The notes: a model not told the origin generated them from the sequence alone. A DNA stretch of 64,000 bases from Bacteroidetes bacterium HGW-Bacteroidetes-5 (GCA_002842515.1 PHDC01000002.1:124001-188000), one strand, 5' to 3'. Numbered from the stretch's first letter, positions 26,016-35,008 are shown. Made by a program: numbers and translations.

Positions 26016-26139
26016 AACTGCTAGTGTTTTGTGTAAGTATTTGTAATACAACATATTAATTTTTACGATTTCCTCAATTGCCAAAATCGCTATTTTCAAA
26101 TACTTATAAATCAGATTGTTTCACATAACACTGCCAGTT
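26016..26139. repeat. MITE-like inverted-repeat element, copy 3
   Basis: 124 bp from AACTGCTAGTGTTTTGTGTA to TTTCACATAACACTGCCAGT(T). Imperfect terminal repeats, non-coding core. Its right end meets the 3' end of the phosphoesterase gene, as copy 1 does with the START-like gene. Confidence 0.75.
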
Positions 26140-28160
26140 CAATATTTTATCACCCCTACTTTTCCATCCATAGAGGTGACCAGAATGGTGCGGTTGCCGA
26201 TTGGGCGGATGTAGTTGATGAGGGCGATGGAGAATCGGTATGTCCAGGCTACGGTGCCGTCGGCGGCGTTTAGGACAAATATGTTGCCCTTGTCGGTTGG
26301 CACAAAAACCAGATCATCTGCAGTGGTAATTGGTGATGGCCCTATTTCGTAGCCGTAGCCGGTGTGGCTTGCCCACAGCAGAACAGGCTTGCCGGCCGGG
26401 GTTAGGGCAGCGGTTGGGCTGGCAGTTTGGGCAAGGCTGCTTGCAGTTTTGGCAGTGGTCTGGTTTGGAGCAGGGGCCGAGCTGGCTGTTGCGGTTGGGT
26501 TGGCTGTTTGGGCAGCGGCAGGGGTGTACTCCTTGGTGCTAAAGGCAAGAACGGTGTCCTGCATTGTCTTTATATATACTGTGCTGCCGTCGGGGGAGAG
26601 GCCGATGGATTCGCGGCCGCCGCGGGCGCTCCAGAGCTCTTTGCCGGTTTTGGCATCAATTGCGTGGGAGCGGCGCTCGGGGGTTACTACAAATATTTTA
26701 CCGTTGGCTTTTACCGGCCACACTGCGGCGGCAGATAGTCCCCTACCCTTGCGGTTGGTCCATACCCACTGCAGAGTGCCGTTCTTGGGCTCGAATGCAT
26801 AGAGCTGGTTTGCCCAGTCACCAATATATACGCCCTGGTCATCTGCCCACGGCTTGGCCTCTATGAAGCCCTTTATCCTTGGATAGACCCACAACATCTG
26901 CCCACTTGCGAGATCTATTGCGCGGAATGTATTGTCCGACGCACCTATGTATACTATACCTTTATATATTGTTGGCGAACCGAGTACACTCTTGGCAGCT
27001 TCCACCTTCCATTTTAACTTGCCGGTTTTGGCATTTAGGCAGTAGATGTAGTTGTCACTCGAGCCCACAACCAGCAGGCCTGTTTTTTCGCACACCTCGG
27101 GCGAAGAGAAGATCTTGCCATCGGTCTTGAAACTCCACTTAACACTGCCGTCGGCGGCATCAAGAGCCTTTACCACACCGGCTGTGTTTGAGATGAACAC
27201 CATATTGAACCCAAAAGCCGCCGCCGACCCTATATCCGAATCATCCTGATATGTCCACACAGCCTTTGCCGGAGGTCCCTGCCAGTTGGTTGCAGATTTG
27301 TTATCTTGCTGATTACCAGCATTGCCCCACGATCCTTGCCAAGGTTGGACAGGTTGTTTGTGCCACGGTTTGTGGGTGTGGGAGTTGGAGCGCACGGCGT
27401 AGGTGATGGTGTCGGTGGTGATGGTGACTATGTTGTATGCGGGGTGGGTGGATTTGGCGCGGAGGTTGGAGCGGCCCATTATGCCGGGGATGCCATCGTA
27501 GTTAAAAACACGGTTGGAGTGGCCGTGGCCGCACATAGCTACCTGGGTGTTTATCCGTTTTAGCATTTCGATAACGGTTTTGTAGTTGAGCATACCCTCG
27601 TCAAGGGGGTAGTGGTTGATAAAGACTACCGGAATGTGGCGTGGCAGGGCGCGGGTCACTGAGTCCAGCCACACTATGCTTTCGCGGGGAACGAGAGCGG
27701 GAGCCATACGCATATTCGGGCCTGAATTTGTGCCTATAAACTGAATTCCGTTAAAATTGAAGTTAAAGTGTTCGTAGCCGAAAACCTTTGAGAATGTGTT
27801 ACATCCGCTCTCACTCCACTTAGAATCGTGGTTCCCCGCTACAATATAGTAAGGAACGGTAAGTTTATCTATAATAGATTTTGCTAAAAGTATCTCCTCG
27901 TCACTGCCAAACTCAGTGATATCGCCCGCCAGTATTACAAAATCTATACCTTTCAAACTGTTAATATCTTTAACAGATATCTCCAGATCCTCTACATTGG
28001 TTGCCACATCGGATATATGCAAATCTGCAAGGTAGGCAAAGCGAACCAGTACTTTTTTATGGTCTTTTGGTTCACCAATATCCTGCCTTGGCGAGCCTAC
28101 AGAATAGCCACTTATAAAGCAAAGAAGCAATCCTATGAGTATAAAATATCTTTTCATCAT
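26139..28160 (-). CDS. Calcineurin-like phosphoesterase fused to a PQQ-type beta-propeller
   Basis: 673 residues, exported (MKRYFILIGLLLCFISGYS). Residues about 36-270 form a metallophosphoesterase: YLADLHISD, LAGDITEFG, VAGNHDSKW, FINHYPLDEG, CGHGHSN supply the binuclear metal ligands. From about 310 on are PQQ-like repeats (DGSVKWSFKTDGKIFSSPEV, TGKLKWKVEAAKSVLGSPTI, NGTLQWVWTNRKGRGLSAAA). A Gly/Gln/Asn-rich linker joins the two and contains a REP-like sequence; a Thr/Ala/Pro/Ser-rich tract interrupts the propeller near 560-605. Substrate unknown. Confidence 0.82.
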   Translation of the reverse strand: MMKRYFILIGLLLCFISGYSVGSPRQDIGEPKDHKKVLVRFAYLADLHISDVATNVEDLEISVKDINSLKGIDFVILAGDITEFGSDEEILLAKSIIDKLTVPYYIVAGNHDSKWSESGCNTFSKVFGYEHFNFNFNGIQFIGTNSGPNMRMAPALVPRESIVWLDSVTRALPRHIPVVFINHYPLDEGMLNYKTVIEMLKRINTQVAMCGHGHSNRVFNYDGIPGIMGRSNLRAKSTHPAYNIVTITTDTITYAVRSNSHTHKPWHKQPVQPWQGSWGNAGNQQDNKSATNWQGPPAKAVWTYQDDSDIGSAAAFGFNMVFISNTAGVVKALDAADGSVKWSFKTDGKIFSSPEVCEKTGLLVVGSSDNYIYCLNAKTGKLKWKVEAAKSVLGSPTIYKGIVYIGASDNTFRAIDLASGQMLWVYPRIKGFIEAKPWADDQGVYIGDWANQLYAFEPKNGTLQWVWTNRKGRGLSAAAVWPVKANGKIFVVTPERRSHAIDAKTGKELWSARGGRESIGLSPDGSTVYIKTMQDTVLAFSTKEYTPAAAQTANPTATASSAPAPNQTTAKTASSLAQTASPTAALTPAGKPVLLWASHTGYGYEIGPSPITTADDLVFVPTDKGNIFVLNAADGTVAWTYRFSIALINYIRPIGNRTILVTSMDGKVGVIKY
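27322..27347 (-). repeat. REP-like copy inside a coding region
   Basis: Minus strand reads AACCTTGGCAAGGATCGTGG then GGCAAT. It encodes the linker residues QPWQGSWGNA between phosphoesterase and propeller, in frame. Confidence 0.65.
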
Positions 28161-28201
28161 TTTTAATTTACATTAATAATTGGTATCTAATATAAGATGG
28201 G

Positions 28202-28209
28202 CAAAAATA
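28202..28209 (-). promoter_or_regulatory. Putative -7 box for the phosphoesterase gene
   Basis: CAAAAATA on the plus strand is TATTTTTG on the minus strand (TAnnTTTG), 41 bp before the start codon. Confidence 0.4.
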
Positions 28210-28335
28210 GTCAAAAAAAAGTCTTATATTAATTGAGAGTATTTAAATTTGCACTAAACAGGAGTTATACTTATATTATAGTCAATATCAGCCATTAAAA
28301 AGTACAATATATTGTTACATTTTTGTAAATTATTC

Positions 28336-28366
28336 TTGGAAGGGGAACTTTTATTGATTATATTTG
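28336..28366 (+). promoter_or_regulatory. Putative promoter of the polysaccharide locus
   Basis: TTGG at 28336-28339, about 19-20 bases, TATATTTG at 28359-28366. The ATG of the first locus gene follows after about 92 bases, a leader long enough for UpxY-type control. Confidence 0.5.
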
Positions 28367-28458
28367 TTGGATAGAAAAACTTCCCCCGGAGAATCACTTC
28401 CTTGCCCCAAAAAGCTTGACATATGTGACTCACCGTCATTTTTTCGTAAACTGCCTCT

Positions 28459-30450
28459 ATGACAAAACTGACCGATAAGCTTAGACCTATATTCCGGCTT
28501 TTCTTAAGAAGCTATATGCCACGGTGGATCATTTTCGGGATTGACCTGATAATCGTTGTGCTTGCATTCTCCTCATTGTGGCTTTTTCGGGATACAGTAG
28601 CCTCACACAGAGGTGACCTCTTCTCGCTGAAGCTTTTGCTGGCAACATCTATATACGCATTCTCATCGCTAATATTCCGTACATACCGCGGGGTTGTGAG
28701 GTTCTCTACCGTACACGACCTGCGTAAACTGGCCCAAAGCTCAATTCTGGCCTCGCTGCTCTTTTTAGTGGCAAGCTACTTCTTTAACAATCTCTACTCA
28801 GAGATCTCCTCCTTCACAAAGTTCAACCTCTTTTTCCCTATAATACTCGGCTTTATGGTAATTGCCGGGCAACTGCTTATGCGATTTACCGTAAGAAGCA
28901 TATTCGAGATGCTGGAGAGTGGCAATGTAGTAGAGAAGAAGACAAAGGTGTTTGTACTTGGGGCAGACAACGAATCTATAAAACTTACCACCCAAATCCA
29001 GGGAGAGAAGAGCAACCCATATAAGCCGGTTGCATTTATAACTTTCTCTAACGGGCTCTCAAACAAGAGTGTGTGCGGGTTACCAATAATTGAGGTAAAC
29101 GGCAATATGATAACCCTTATGGCAAAATATAAGGTTAAGTCTATGCTGGTGACCAAATCTCACTTGGACACAGTTTCTAAAGAATTTTACGACAAATGTA
29201 TTGTAGAGGGGCTGGAGCTGCTGCTTGTAAATACTATCAGCAAGTATAACCACCACGATATCCCTCCGCAAATTAACAAGATAAAGATTGAGGACCTGCT
29301 GGGGCGCAACGCCATAGAGATGGACAAAGATGCCATACAGGATCAGTTTATAGACCAGGTTATACTCATAACAGGAGCCGGGGGCTCTATCGGAGCCGAG
29401 ATTGCCAGGCAGGTAATCCAGTTCAGATGCAAAAAGGTGGTACTTGTAGATCAGGCAGAGACCCCTCTAAACGACCTGTGGCTGGAGCTCACCGCCCTAA
29501 GAACCGGGGTAGAGATTAAGCCTATTGTGGCAAATGTGAGCAACATAACCAGAATGAGACAGATCTTTGAGTGTGCAAAACCATCACTGGTGTTTCACGC
29601 TGCAGCATATAAACACGTGCCAATGATGGAGTTTCACCCATCTACAGCAGTAGTGACAAATGTATTGGGCACAAAAATCTGCGCAGACCTCTCAATGGAG
29701 AACGGAGTGAAGAGGTTTGTGATGATATCTACAGACAAGGCTGTGAACCCTACAAATGTAATGGGGGCCTCAAAAAGAGCAGCAGAGATTTATGTACAAT
29801 CTCTCTACTACAAACAGCTAGAGGAGAACAACCCCAACCCTACCCAGTTTGTGACCACAAGGTTTGGCAATGTGCTGGGTTCCAACGGATCTGTTGTGCC
29901 ACTTTTCAAAAGGCAAATAGAGAGCGGCGGCCCGATAACCATAACCCACAAAGAGATTACCCGCTACTTTATGACAATACCGGAGGCTTGCTCTCTGGTT
30001 CTTGAGGCTGGGTGTACCGGAAAAGGGGGAGAGATATATATCTTTGATATGGGAGAGGCGGTAAGGATATACGAACTTGCAGAGAAGATGATACGGCTAA
30101 GCGGAAAGATTCCGGGAAAAGATATCTCAATTGTAGAGACAGGGCTGCGTCCCGGGGAGAAGCTCTTTGAAGAGCTGCTTGCCACAAAAGAGAACACCAT
30201 CCCAACCTATCACAAAAAGGTACTCATTGCAAAAGTTAGAAGGTACCCGTTCAACTTTATTGAACCCGAGATAAATGAGGTGATAGATATTGCACTAAAA
30301 TATACCCAGCCTACAGATGTAGTTTGGAGGTTAAAGATGCTTATCCCCGAATTCAAGAGCCACAACAGCGAGTACGAAGAGATAGACAAAAAGCTTGAGG
30401 CCGGCGGCGCACACGAGAATATCTACACGAAATATGTATATGACAAATAA
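28459..30450 (+). CDS. CapD/WbpM/FlaA1-like nucleotide-sugar 4,6-dehydratase, membrane-bound
   Basis: 663 residues: four N-terminal membrane helices (about 20-140), a first nucleotide-binding CoA-binding-like domain (KTKVFVLGADNESIKL), then the catalytic SDR domain with VILITGAGGSIGAEIARQVI (near 293) and STDKAVNPTNVMGASKRAAE. This group converts UDP-GlcNAc to the 4-keto-6-deoxy intermediate that feeds QuiNAc, bacillosamine or FucNAc branches. First gene of the locus, with housekeeping-like composition, 43 bp before the exporter. Confidence 0.9.
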   Translation: MTKLTDKLRPIFRLFLRSYMPRWIIFGIDLIIVVLAFSSLWLFRDTVASHRGDLFSLKLLLATSIYAFSSLIFRTYRGVVRFSTVHDLRKLAQSSILASLLFLVASYFFNNLYSEISSFTKFNLFFPIILGFMVIAGQLLMRFTVRSIFEMLESGNVVEKKTKVFVLGADNESIKLTTQIQGEKSNPYKPVAFITFSNGLSNKSVCGLPIIEVNGNMITLMAKYKVKSMLVTKSHLDTVSKEFYDKCIVEGLELLLVNTISKYNHHDIPPQINKIKIEDLLGRNAIEMDKDAIQDQFIDQVILITGAGGSIGAEIARQVIQFRCKKVVLVDQAETPLNDLWLELTALRTGVEIKPIVANVSNITRMRQIFECAKPSLVFHAAAYKHVPMMEFHPSTAVVTNVLGTKICADLSMENGVKRFVMISTDKAVNPTNVMGASKRAAEIYVQSLYYKQLEENNPNPTQFVTTRFGNVLGSNGSVVPLFKRQIESGGPITITHKEITRYFMTIPEACSLVLEAGCTGKGGEIYIFDMGEAVRIYELAEKMIRLSGKIPGKDISIVETGLRPGEKLFEELLATKENTIPTYHKKVLIAKVRRYPFNFIEPEINEVIDIALKYTQPTDVVWRLKMLIPEFKSHNSEYEEIDKKLEAGGAHENIYTKYVYDK

Positions 30451-30493
30451 GACTAACCATATAGTAAGCTAAAAACAATTTAAAATCAGAAAT

Positions 30494-31303
30494 ATGAGAA
30501 TAAAAATATTTACCGCCGCCGCCCTCCTAACCCTGCTCCTTTCCTCCTGCGGCTCCACCGAAAAGATCCCCTACCTGGTAAAGGCAGAGAGGCTCCAGCT
30601 CTATGAACTGGAGCAGTATGCCAAGATCTATGAAGCGAAGATTATGGCCAAAGATATCTTAACCATATCTGTAAACACAACTGTCCCCGAAGCCGGAGCC
30701 CCATTCAACCTTGGGTCAAACGCAGGGAGTATGGTTTTAGAAGCTGGTTATGCTAATGTTGCCGGATCTGCTCTTCAAACATACATTGTGGATAAAGATG
30801 GCTTTATTAATTATCCAATTGTTGGTAAATTAAAAGTTATGGGATTAACTAGGGTGGAGGCTCAGGATTTAATCAAGAGCAGTATTCATCCGGCATATAT
30901 AACCGAAGTTCCGGTAGTTAATGTCAGATTCAAGAACTACAAAGTATCTGTATTAGGCGAGGTTAACCGCCCGGGGCAGTTTGTGGTTGAGAACGAACAG
31001 TGCACAATTTTAGATGCACTTGCAATGGCAGGAGATATGACCATCTACGGCAAAAGAGAGAATGTAATGCTCATTAGGGAAGATAATAACGGCCGTAAAA
31101 GCATTACCAGAATAAACCTGCAGAACCCAAGATTGATGCTGGAGCCCGATGTTTACTATCTGCAGCAGAACGATGTGCTCTATGTAGAGCCAAACAAAAC
31201 CAAATCTAAGGCAGCCTTCATAGGAACCGGAGAGACCTATGCAATATCAATAATATCTACCCTGCTATCAATAACCACCCTTTTAGTAACAATTTTCCGC
31301 TAA
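30494..31303 (+). CDS. Wza-like polysaccharide export lipoprotein
   Basis: Outer-membrane export channel subunit. Lipobox LLLSSC (Cys19), polysaccharide-export domain (KIMAKDILTISVNTTVPEAG, IVDKDGFINYPIVGKLKVMG), an SLBB domain (VSVLGEVNRPGQFVVENEQC), and a C-terminal hydrophobic helix (YAISIISTLLSITTLLVTIF). 269 residues, shorter than E. coli Wza (about 380) as is usual for the BexD-type proteins of Bacteroidetes. Partners with the Wzc-like kinase 6 bp downstream. Confidence 0.92.
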   Translation: MRIKIFTAAALLTLLLSSCGSTEKIPYLVKAERLQLYELEQYAKIYEAKIMAKDILTISVNTTVPEAGAPFNLGSNAGSMVLEAGYANVAGSALQTYIVDKDGFINYPIVGKLKVMGLTRVEAQDLIKSSIHPAYITEVPVVNVRFKNYKVSVLGEVNRPGQFVVENEQCTILDALAMAGDMTIYGKRENVMLIREDNNGRKSITRINLQNPRLMLEPDVYYLQQNDVLYVEPNKTKSKAAFIGTGETYAISIISTLLSITTLLVTIFR

Positions 31304-31309
31304 TAAAAT

Positions 31310-33688
31310 ATGAAAGAGCAAGAGATTACCAACAGAGCCGCATTAGAAGATAACGGCGGAGAGATTGACATAAGGCAGCTGATATTTATATTTATCTCCA
31401 AATGGTATCTGTTTACAATAAGTGTTATTATACTTATGTTTGCAGGCTATCTTTACCTAAAAACCCAAACACCCATATATGAGAGCAAGGCATCTGTTTT
31501 GGTAAAGGTGGAGCAGAATGCACCGGAGGAGATGTTCTTGCTGCAGGATATGGGGTTCTCTATGGGAAAAAACAATATAGATAACGAGATTGGGGTATTT
31601 AAATCTCCTGACCTTATTGCCAGAATCATAACATCTCTTGAACTCTACACCACATATCGCTACTCCAGCAGATTTGGGTTTCACTCCCCGGAGCTATATA
31701 AAAGATCTCCTCTCTATGTAAGGATGGAGGATGTTGAGCCGGATAAGATACCGGGGACAATTAAATTTATCTTTAGCCCCAAAAGAGAGGGGTATAGTGT
31801 AGATGCCACATTTACCCAGAACGGAGATGAGCGGAGTAAAGAGGTAATGTTGGATAAACTACCCGGCTTTATAGAGTTGCCAATAGGGAAGTTCTATGTA
31901 GCAGCACAAGATGGAGTTGCTTATGGAAACGGCTCCCTTGAGGTGGTGATTTCAAACCCTACAAGCGTTGCAAGGGGTTATATTGCAAATTTGGATGTAA
32001 CCACATATGCAAAACAGAGCTCACTGCTTGAGATTACCCTTAGAACAGAGAACAGACAAAAGGGGGAGGATTTTGTACAGTCGCTAATAACAGAGTATAA
32101 TTCCGATGCCGTTAAGGATAAAAACACTGTGGCATATAATACATCTGTATTTATAGAGGAGCGTCTTAAAGATATTGCCCGTGAGCTGGGTGAGGTAGAG
32201 GGGCAGGTAGAGGAGTTTCGCAAAGAGTTTCAGGTGGCCGATATCCAGACACAGGTGGGCTCATATATTCGTAGAAATGAGACCTACGACACCCGCAGGA
32301 TGGAGATAGAGACCCAGCTAAACCTTGTAAAATATATAGATGACTTTATAAAGAATCCGATAAACAAAAACAAACTCGTTCCCAACCTGGGGCTAAAAGA
32401 CCCAAGTTTAGTTTCTCTAATTGGGGAGTATAATACCCTATTAATTAACCGAGAAAGGATAGAGGGGGCAAGCTCTGTAGATAACCCTGCCCTTAAACAG
32501 GTTAACCAACAGGTTAATAATATGCACCAGAATATTGTGACCTCGCTGACAAACGAAATACGAGCGTCTCAGATAGCTCTAAACGACCTGGAGCGGGAGA
32601 ACACTATAACCAGCGCTAGAATGAGGAATATCCCAACGGTGGACCGCCGTTATACCGATATTCTAAGGCAACAGGAGGTAAAATCTAACCTATTTGTATA
32701 TCTGCTGCAAAAGCGGGAGGAGACCAACCTTACCCAGGCAGCGGTTGCGCCAAAGGCCAAACTTATTGCAAAGCCACACAGTGGTGCAACTCCTGTTGCA
32801 CCAAGAAGGGTTGTAGTATTAGCCGTCTTTTTTTTAATTGGAATGGCTATCCCCGCAACGATACTCTTTTTTATTGACTACTTCCAGACCAAGATAGAGG
32901 GGATGAAAGATTTGGAGAGCCTAACCAACAGTAGCGTTGTTGGAGATATTGTAAAGGCAGATGGGCTAGAGGGAGGGACATCTATAGTTGTCAAACCTAA
33001 CGACGACTCTGTAATAAGCGAGATGTTTAGAACTATGCGGAACAATATTCTCTTTATGACAAGTGAGAGAGATTTTAATGTTATTCTTGTAACATCAACC
33101 GTTCCAAAGGAGGGTAAGACATTTATCTCTATTAACCTTGCAAGGAGCCTCTCATTAATGGATAAAAAGGTGCTTCTGGTAGGAGCAGACCTTAGAAACC
33201 CACAACTTTCCAGAGCACTAGGGATACCAAAGAGAGAGATTGGGTTCTCCTCATATTTAGCAGGGCATATCCAGGACTATAATGAACTGATAGAGAAGGT
33301 AGAGCCGAACTTCTTTGTGGTACAATCGGGCCCGATTCCGCCAAACCCAAATGAGTTACTATCAAAAGTGAAGACAGGGGAGTTCTTTAACAGCATAAGG
33401 AAAGAGTTTGATTATATTGTTGTAGATAGCGCCCCGGTTGGAGTGGTATCTGATACTTTTCTATTAGCAAAATATGTTCACGCTACACTGTTTGTTGTTA
33501 GAGAGGGGTTCAGTGAAAAAGATACAGTCCAATTTATAAATAACATCGCAGTTGATAAGAGGCTTAAGAACATAGGGGTTGTCCTTAATCACGCTTCATT
33601 CCAGAAGAGCCACGGCAGGTATAAGTATGGTTATAAATATTCATACAGATACAGATATGGGTATGCTCAGGGGTATGGGAATAAATAG
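31310..33688 (+). CDS. Wzc-like chain-length regulator and tyrosine autokinase
   Basis: Inner-membrane co-polymerase fused to a BY-kinase. Wzz domain between two membrane helices (about 27-48 and 505-525), long periplasmic coiled coil, then the kinase: Walker A STVPKEGKTFISINLARS, Walker A' VLLVGADLRNPQ, Walker B YIVVDSAPVG. The C-terminal tail is a dense tyrosine cluster (YKYGYKYSYRYRYGYAQGYG), the autophosphorylation site. 792 residues, full length. The cognate Wzb-type phosphatase is not in the window. Confidence 0.94.
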   Translation: MKEQEITNRAALEDNGGEIDIRQLIFIFISKWYLFTISVIILMFAGYLYLKTQTPIYESKASVLVKVEQNAPEEMFLLQDMGFSMGKNNIDNEIGVFKSPDLIARIITSLELYTTYRYSSRFGFHSPELYKRSPLYVRMEDVEPDKIPGTIKFIFSPKREGYSVDATFTQNGDERSKEVMLDKLPGFIELPIGKFYVAAQDGVAYGNGSLEVVISNPTSVARGYIANLDVTTYAKQSSLLEITLRTENRQKGEDFVQSLITEYNSDAVKDKNTVAYNTSVFIEERLKDIARELGEVEGQVEEFRKEFQVADIQTQVGSYIRRNETYDTRRMEIETQLNLVKYIDDFIKNPINKNKLVPNLGLKDPSLVSLIGEYNTLLINRERIEGASSVDNPALKQVNQQVNNMHQNIVTSLTNEIRASQIALNDLERENTITSARMRNIPTVDRRYTDILRQQEVKSNLFVYLLQKREETNLTQAAVAPKAKLIAKPHSGATPVAPRRVVVLAVFFLIGMAIPATILFFIDYFQTKIEGMKDLESLTNSSVVGDIVKADGLEGGTSIVVKPNDDSVISEMFRTMRNNILFMTSERDFNVILVTSTVPKEGKTFISINLARSLSLMDKKVLLVGADLRNPQLSRALGIPKREIGFSSYLAGHIQDYNELIEKVEPNFFVVQSGPIPPNPNELLSKVKTGEFFNSIRKEFDYIVVDSAPVGVVSDTFLLAKYVHATLFVVREGFSEKDTVQFINNIAVDKRLKNIGVVLNHASFQKSHGRYKYGYKYSYRYRYGYAQGYGNK

Positions 33689-33703
33689 CAGAATTTTAAA
33701 ATT

Positions 33704-34972
33704 ATGAAAAAAATAATGTTGGTATTTGGTACCCGCCCAGAAGCAATTAAAATGGCACCACTTGTTAAAGAATTCGAAAAACATCCAGAACAATTTCAGA
33801 CTATTGTTTGTGTAACAGCACAGCACCGCGAAATGCTTGATCAGGTTTTGCAATTATTTGAAATAAGCCCTGACTACGATTTAAATATTATGAAAGACGG
33901 ACAAGATCTTTACGATGTAACTTCCCGTGTTTTGCTTGGTATGCGGGATGTTCTAAAAGCATCTAGACCCGATGTCGTATTGGTTCACGGTGACACATCT
34001 ACATCTACTGCTGCCGCACTTGCTGCCTTCTACCAAAAAATACCCGTTGGACACATTGAAGCAGGTTTACGTACATATAACATATACAGTCCTTGGCCCG
34101 AAGAAATGAACCGTCAGATAACCACACGAATTGCGACTTATCATTTTGCCCCTACCTCTTTAAGTAAACAAAATCTTTTACTTGAAAATGTTTCTGAAGG
34201 GAAAATTCACATAACAGGCAATACAGTTATAGATGCTTTATACTGGGTAATTGAAAGATTAGAAAATGACCCAAGCTTAAACGAAAAAATTACTAATCAA
34301 CTTATCGAATTCGGTTTACCACAAAACAAAATTGATGCTTGGCATTCATCCGTGCAGTACTCATCTATTATTCCGCAAACATCCATTAAGAGCCGTAAAC
34401 TCGTTTTAATTACAGGTCACCGTCGTGAAAACTATGGTAATGGCTTCCTCAATATCTGCGAAGCAATTAAAGAACTTGCAAATACTTTTTCTGATGTTGA
34501 TTTTGTTTACCCAATGCACCTGAATCCCAATGTACGCAATGCAATAAAGCAAGTATTTGGTCCACTTCGTGACATTAATCTTGATTCGTATAATTCAAGG
34601 ACAATCAAACACTTAATCAATAATATCCAAAAAAAACAATATCCAGAAAATCTATATTTTATTGAACCGTTAGATTATCTACCCTTCGTTGCTTTAATGA
34701 AAAACTCCTATCTTGTCCTAACAGACTCTGGTGGTATTCAAGAAGAAGCTCCAGGTCTTGGTAAACCGGTATTGGTTATGCGTGATACTTCAGAACGGCA
34801 AGAGGCTCTTGATGCTGGAACTGTTAGGTTGGTTGGCACTGATAAATCATTGATAATTAATGAAGTATCCGAATTAATCAATAACATAGAATACTATAAT
34901 AATATGGCTAAAGCAAATAATCCATTCGGAGATGGGAAAGCCAGTAAAAGAATCAGAAATTTGATGAATTAA
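33704..34972 (+). CDS. wecB: UDP-GlcNAc 2-epimerase, non-hydrolysing, long form
   Basis: Produces UDP-ManNAc. VFGTRPEAIKMAPLV (8-22), VHGDTSTSTAAALAAFY, GHIEAGLRT, LITGHRRENYGNGF and LTDSGGIQEEAPGLGKPVLV are the family motifs. At 422 residues it is about 50 longer than E. coli WecB, with extra segments at about 204-230 and 287-313. Composition drops to AT-rich exactly here, so this is the first gene of the imported block. Together with a dehydrogenase (11351 or 59875) it could yield UDP-ManNAcA. Confidence 0.9.
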   Translation: MKKIMLVFGTRPEAIKMAPLVKEFEKHPEQFQTIVCVTAQHREMLDQVLQLFEISPDYDLNIMKDGQDLYDVTSRVLLGMRDVLKASRPDVVLVHGDTSTSTAAALAAFYQKIPVGHIEAGLRTYNIYSPWPEEMNRQITTRIATYHFAPTSLSKQNLLLENVSEGKIHITGNTVIDALYWVIERLENDPSLNEKITNQLIEFGLPQNKIDAWHSSVQYSSIIPQTSIKSRKLVLITGHRRENYGNGFLNICEAIKELANTFSDVDFVYPMHLNPNVRNAIKQVFGPLRDINLDSYNSRTIKHLINNIQKKQYPENLYFIEPLDYLPFVALMKNSYLVLTDSGGIQEEAPGLGKPVLVMRDTSERQEALDAGTVRLVGTDKSLIINEVSELINNIEYYNNMAKANNPFGDGKASKRIRNLMN

Positions 34973-35008
34973 GGTTTCGATAATCTGTAATTGATCAGTT
35001 GAATACTA

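Larger units (their letters stand above)
25694..26138. other. Intergenic region with repeats
   Basis: No gene. Contains the promoter/inverted repeat of the ATPase, a REP-like copy at 25763-25788, about 190 bp (25820-26010) in which I recognise nothing, and the third MITE-like element. Confidence 0.55.

Noticed and set aside
26330..27130. Several long plus-strand frames over the phosphoesterase gene
   Set aside because: Antisense to a gene with clear domain motifs; they have no recognisable protein features and follow from high GC at codon position 3.
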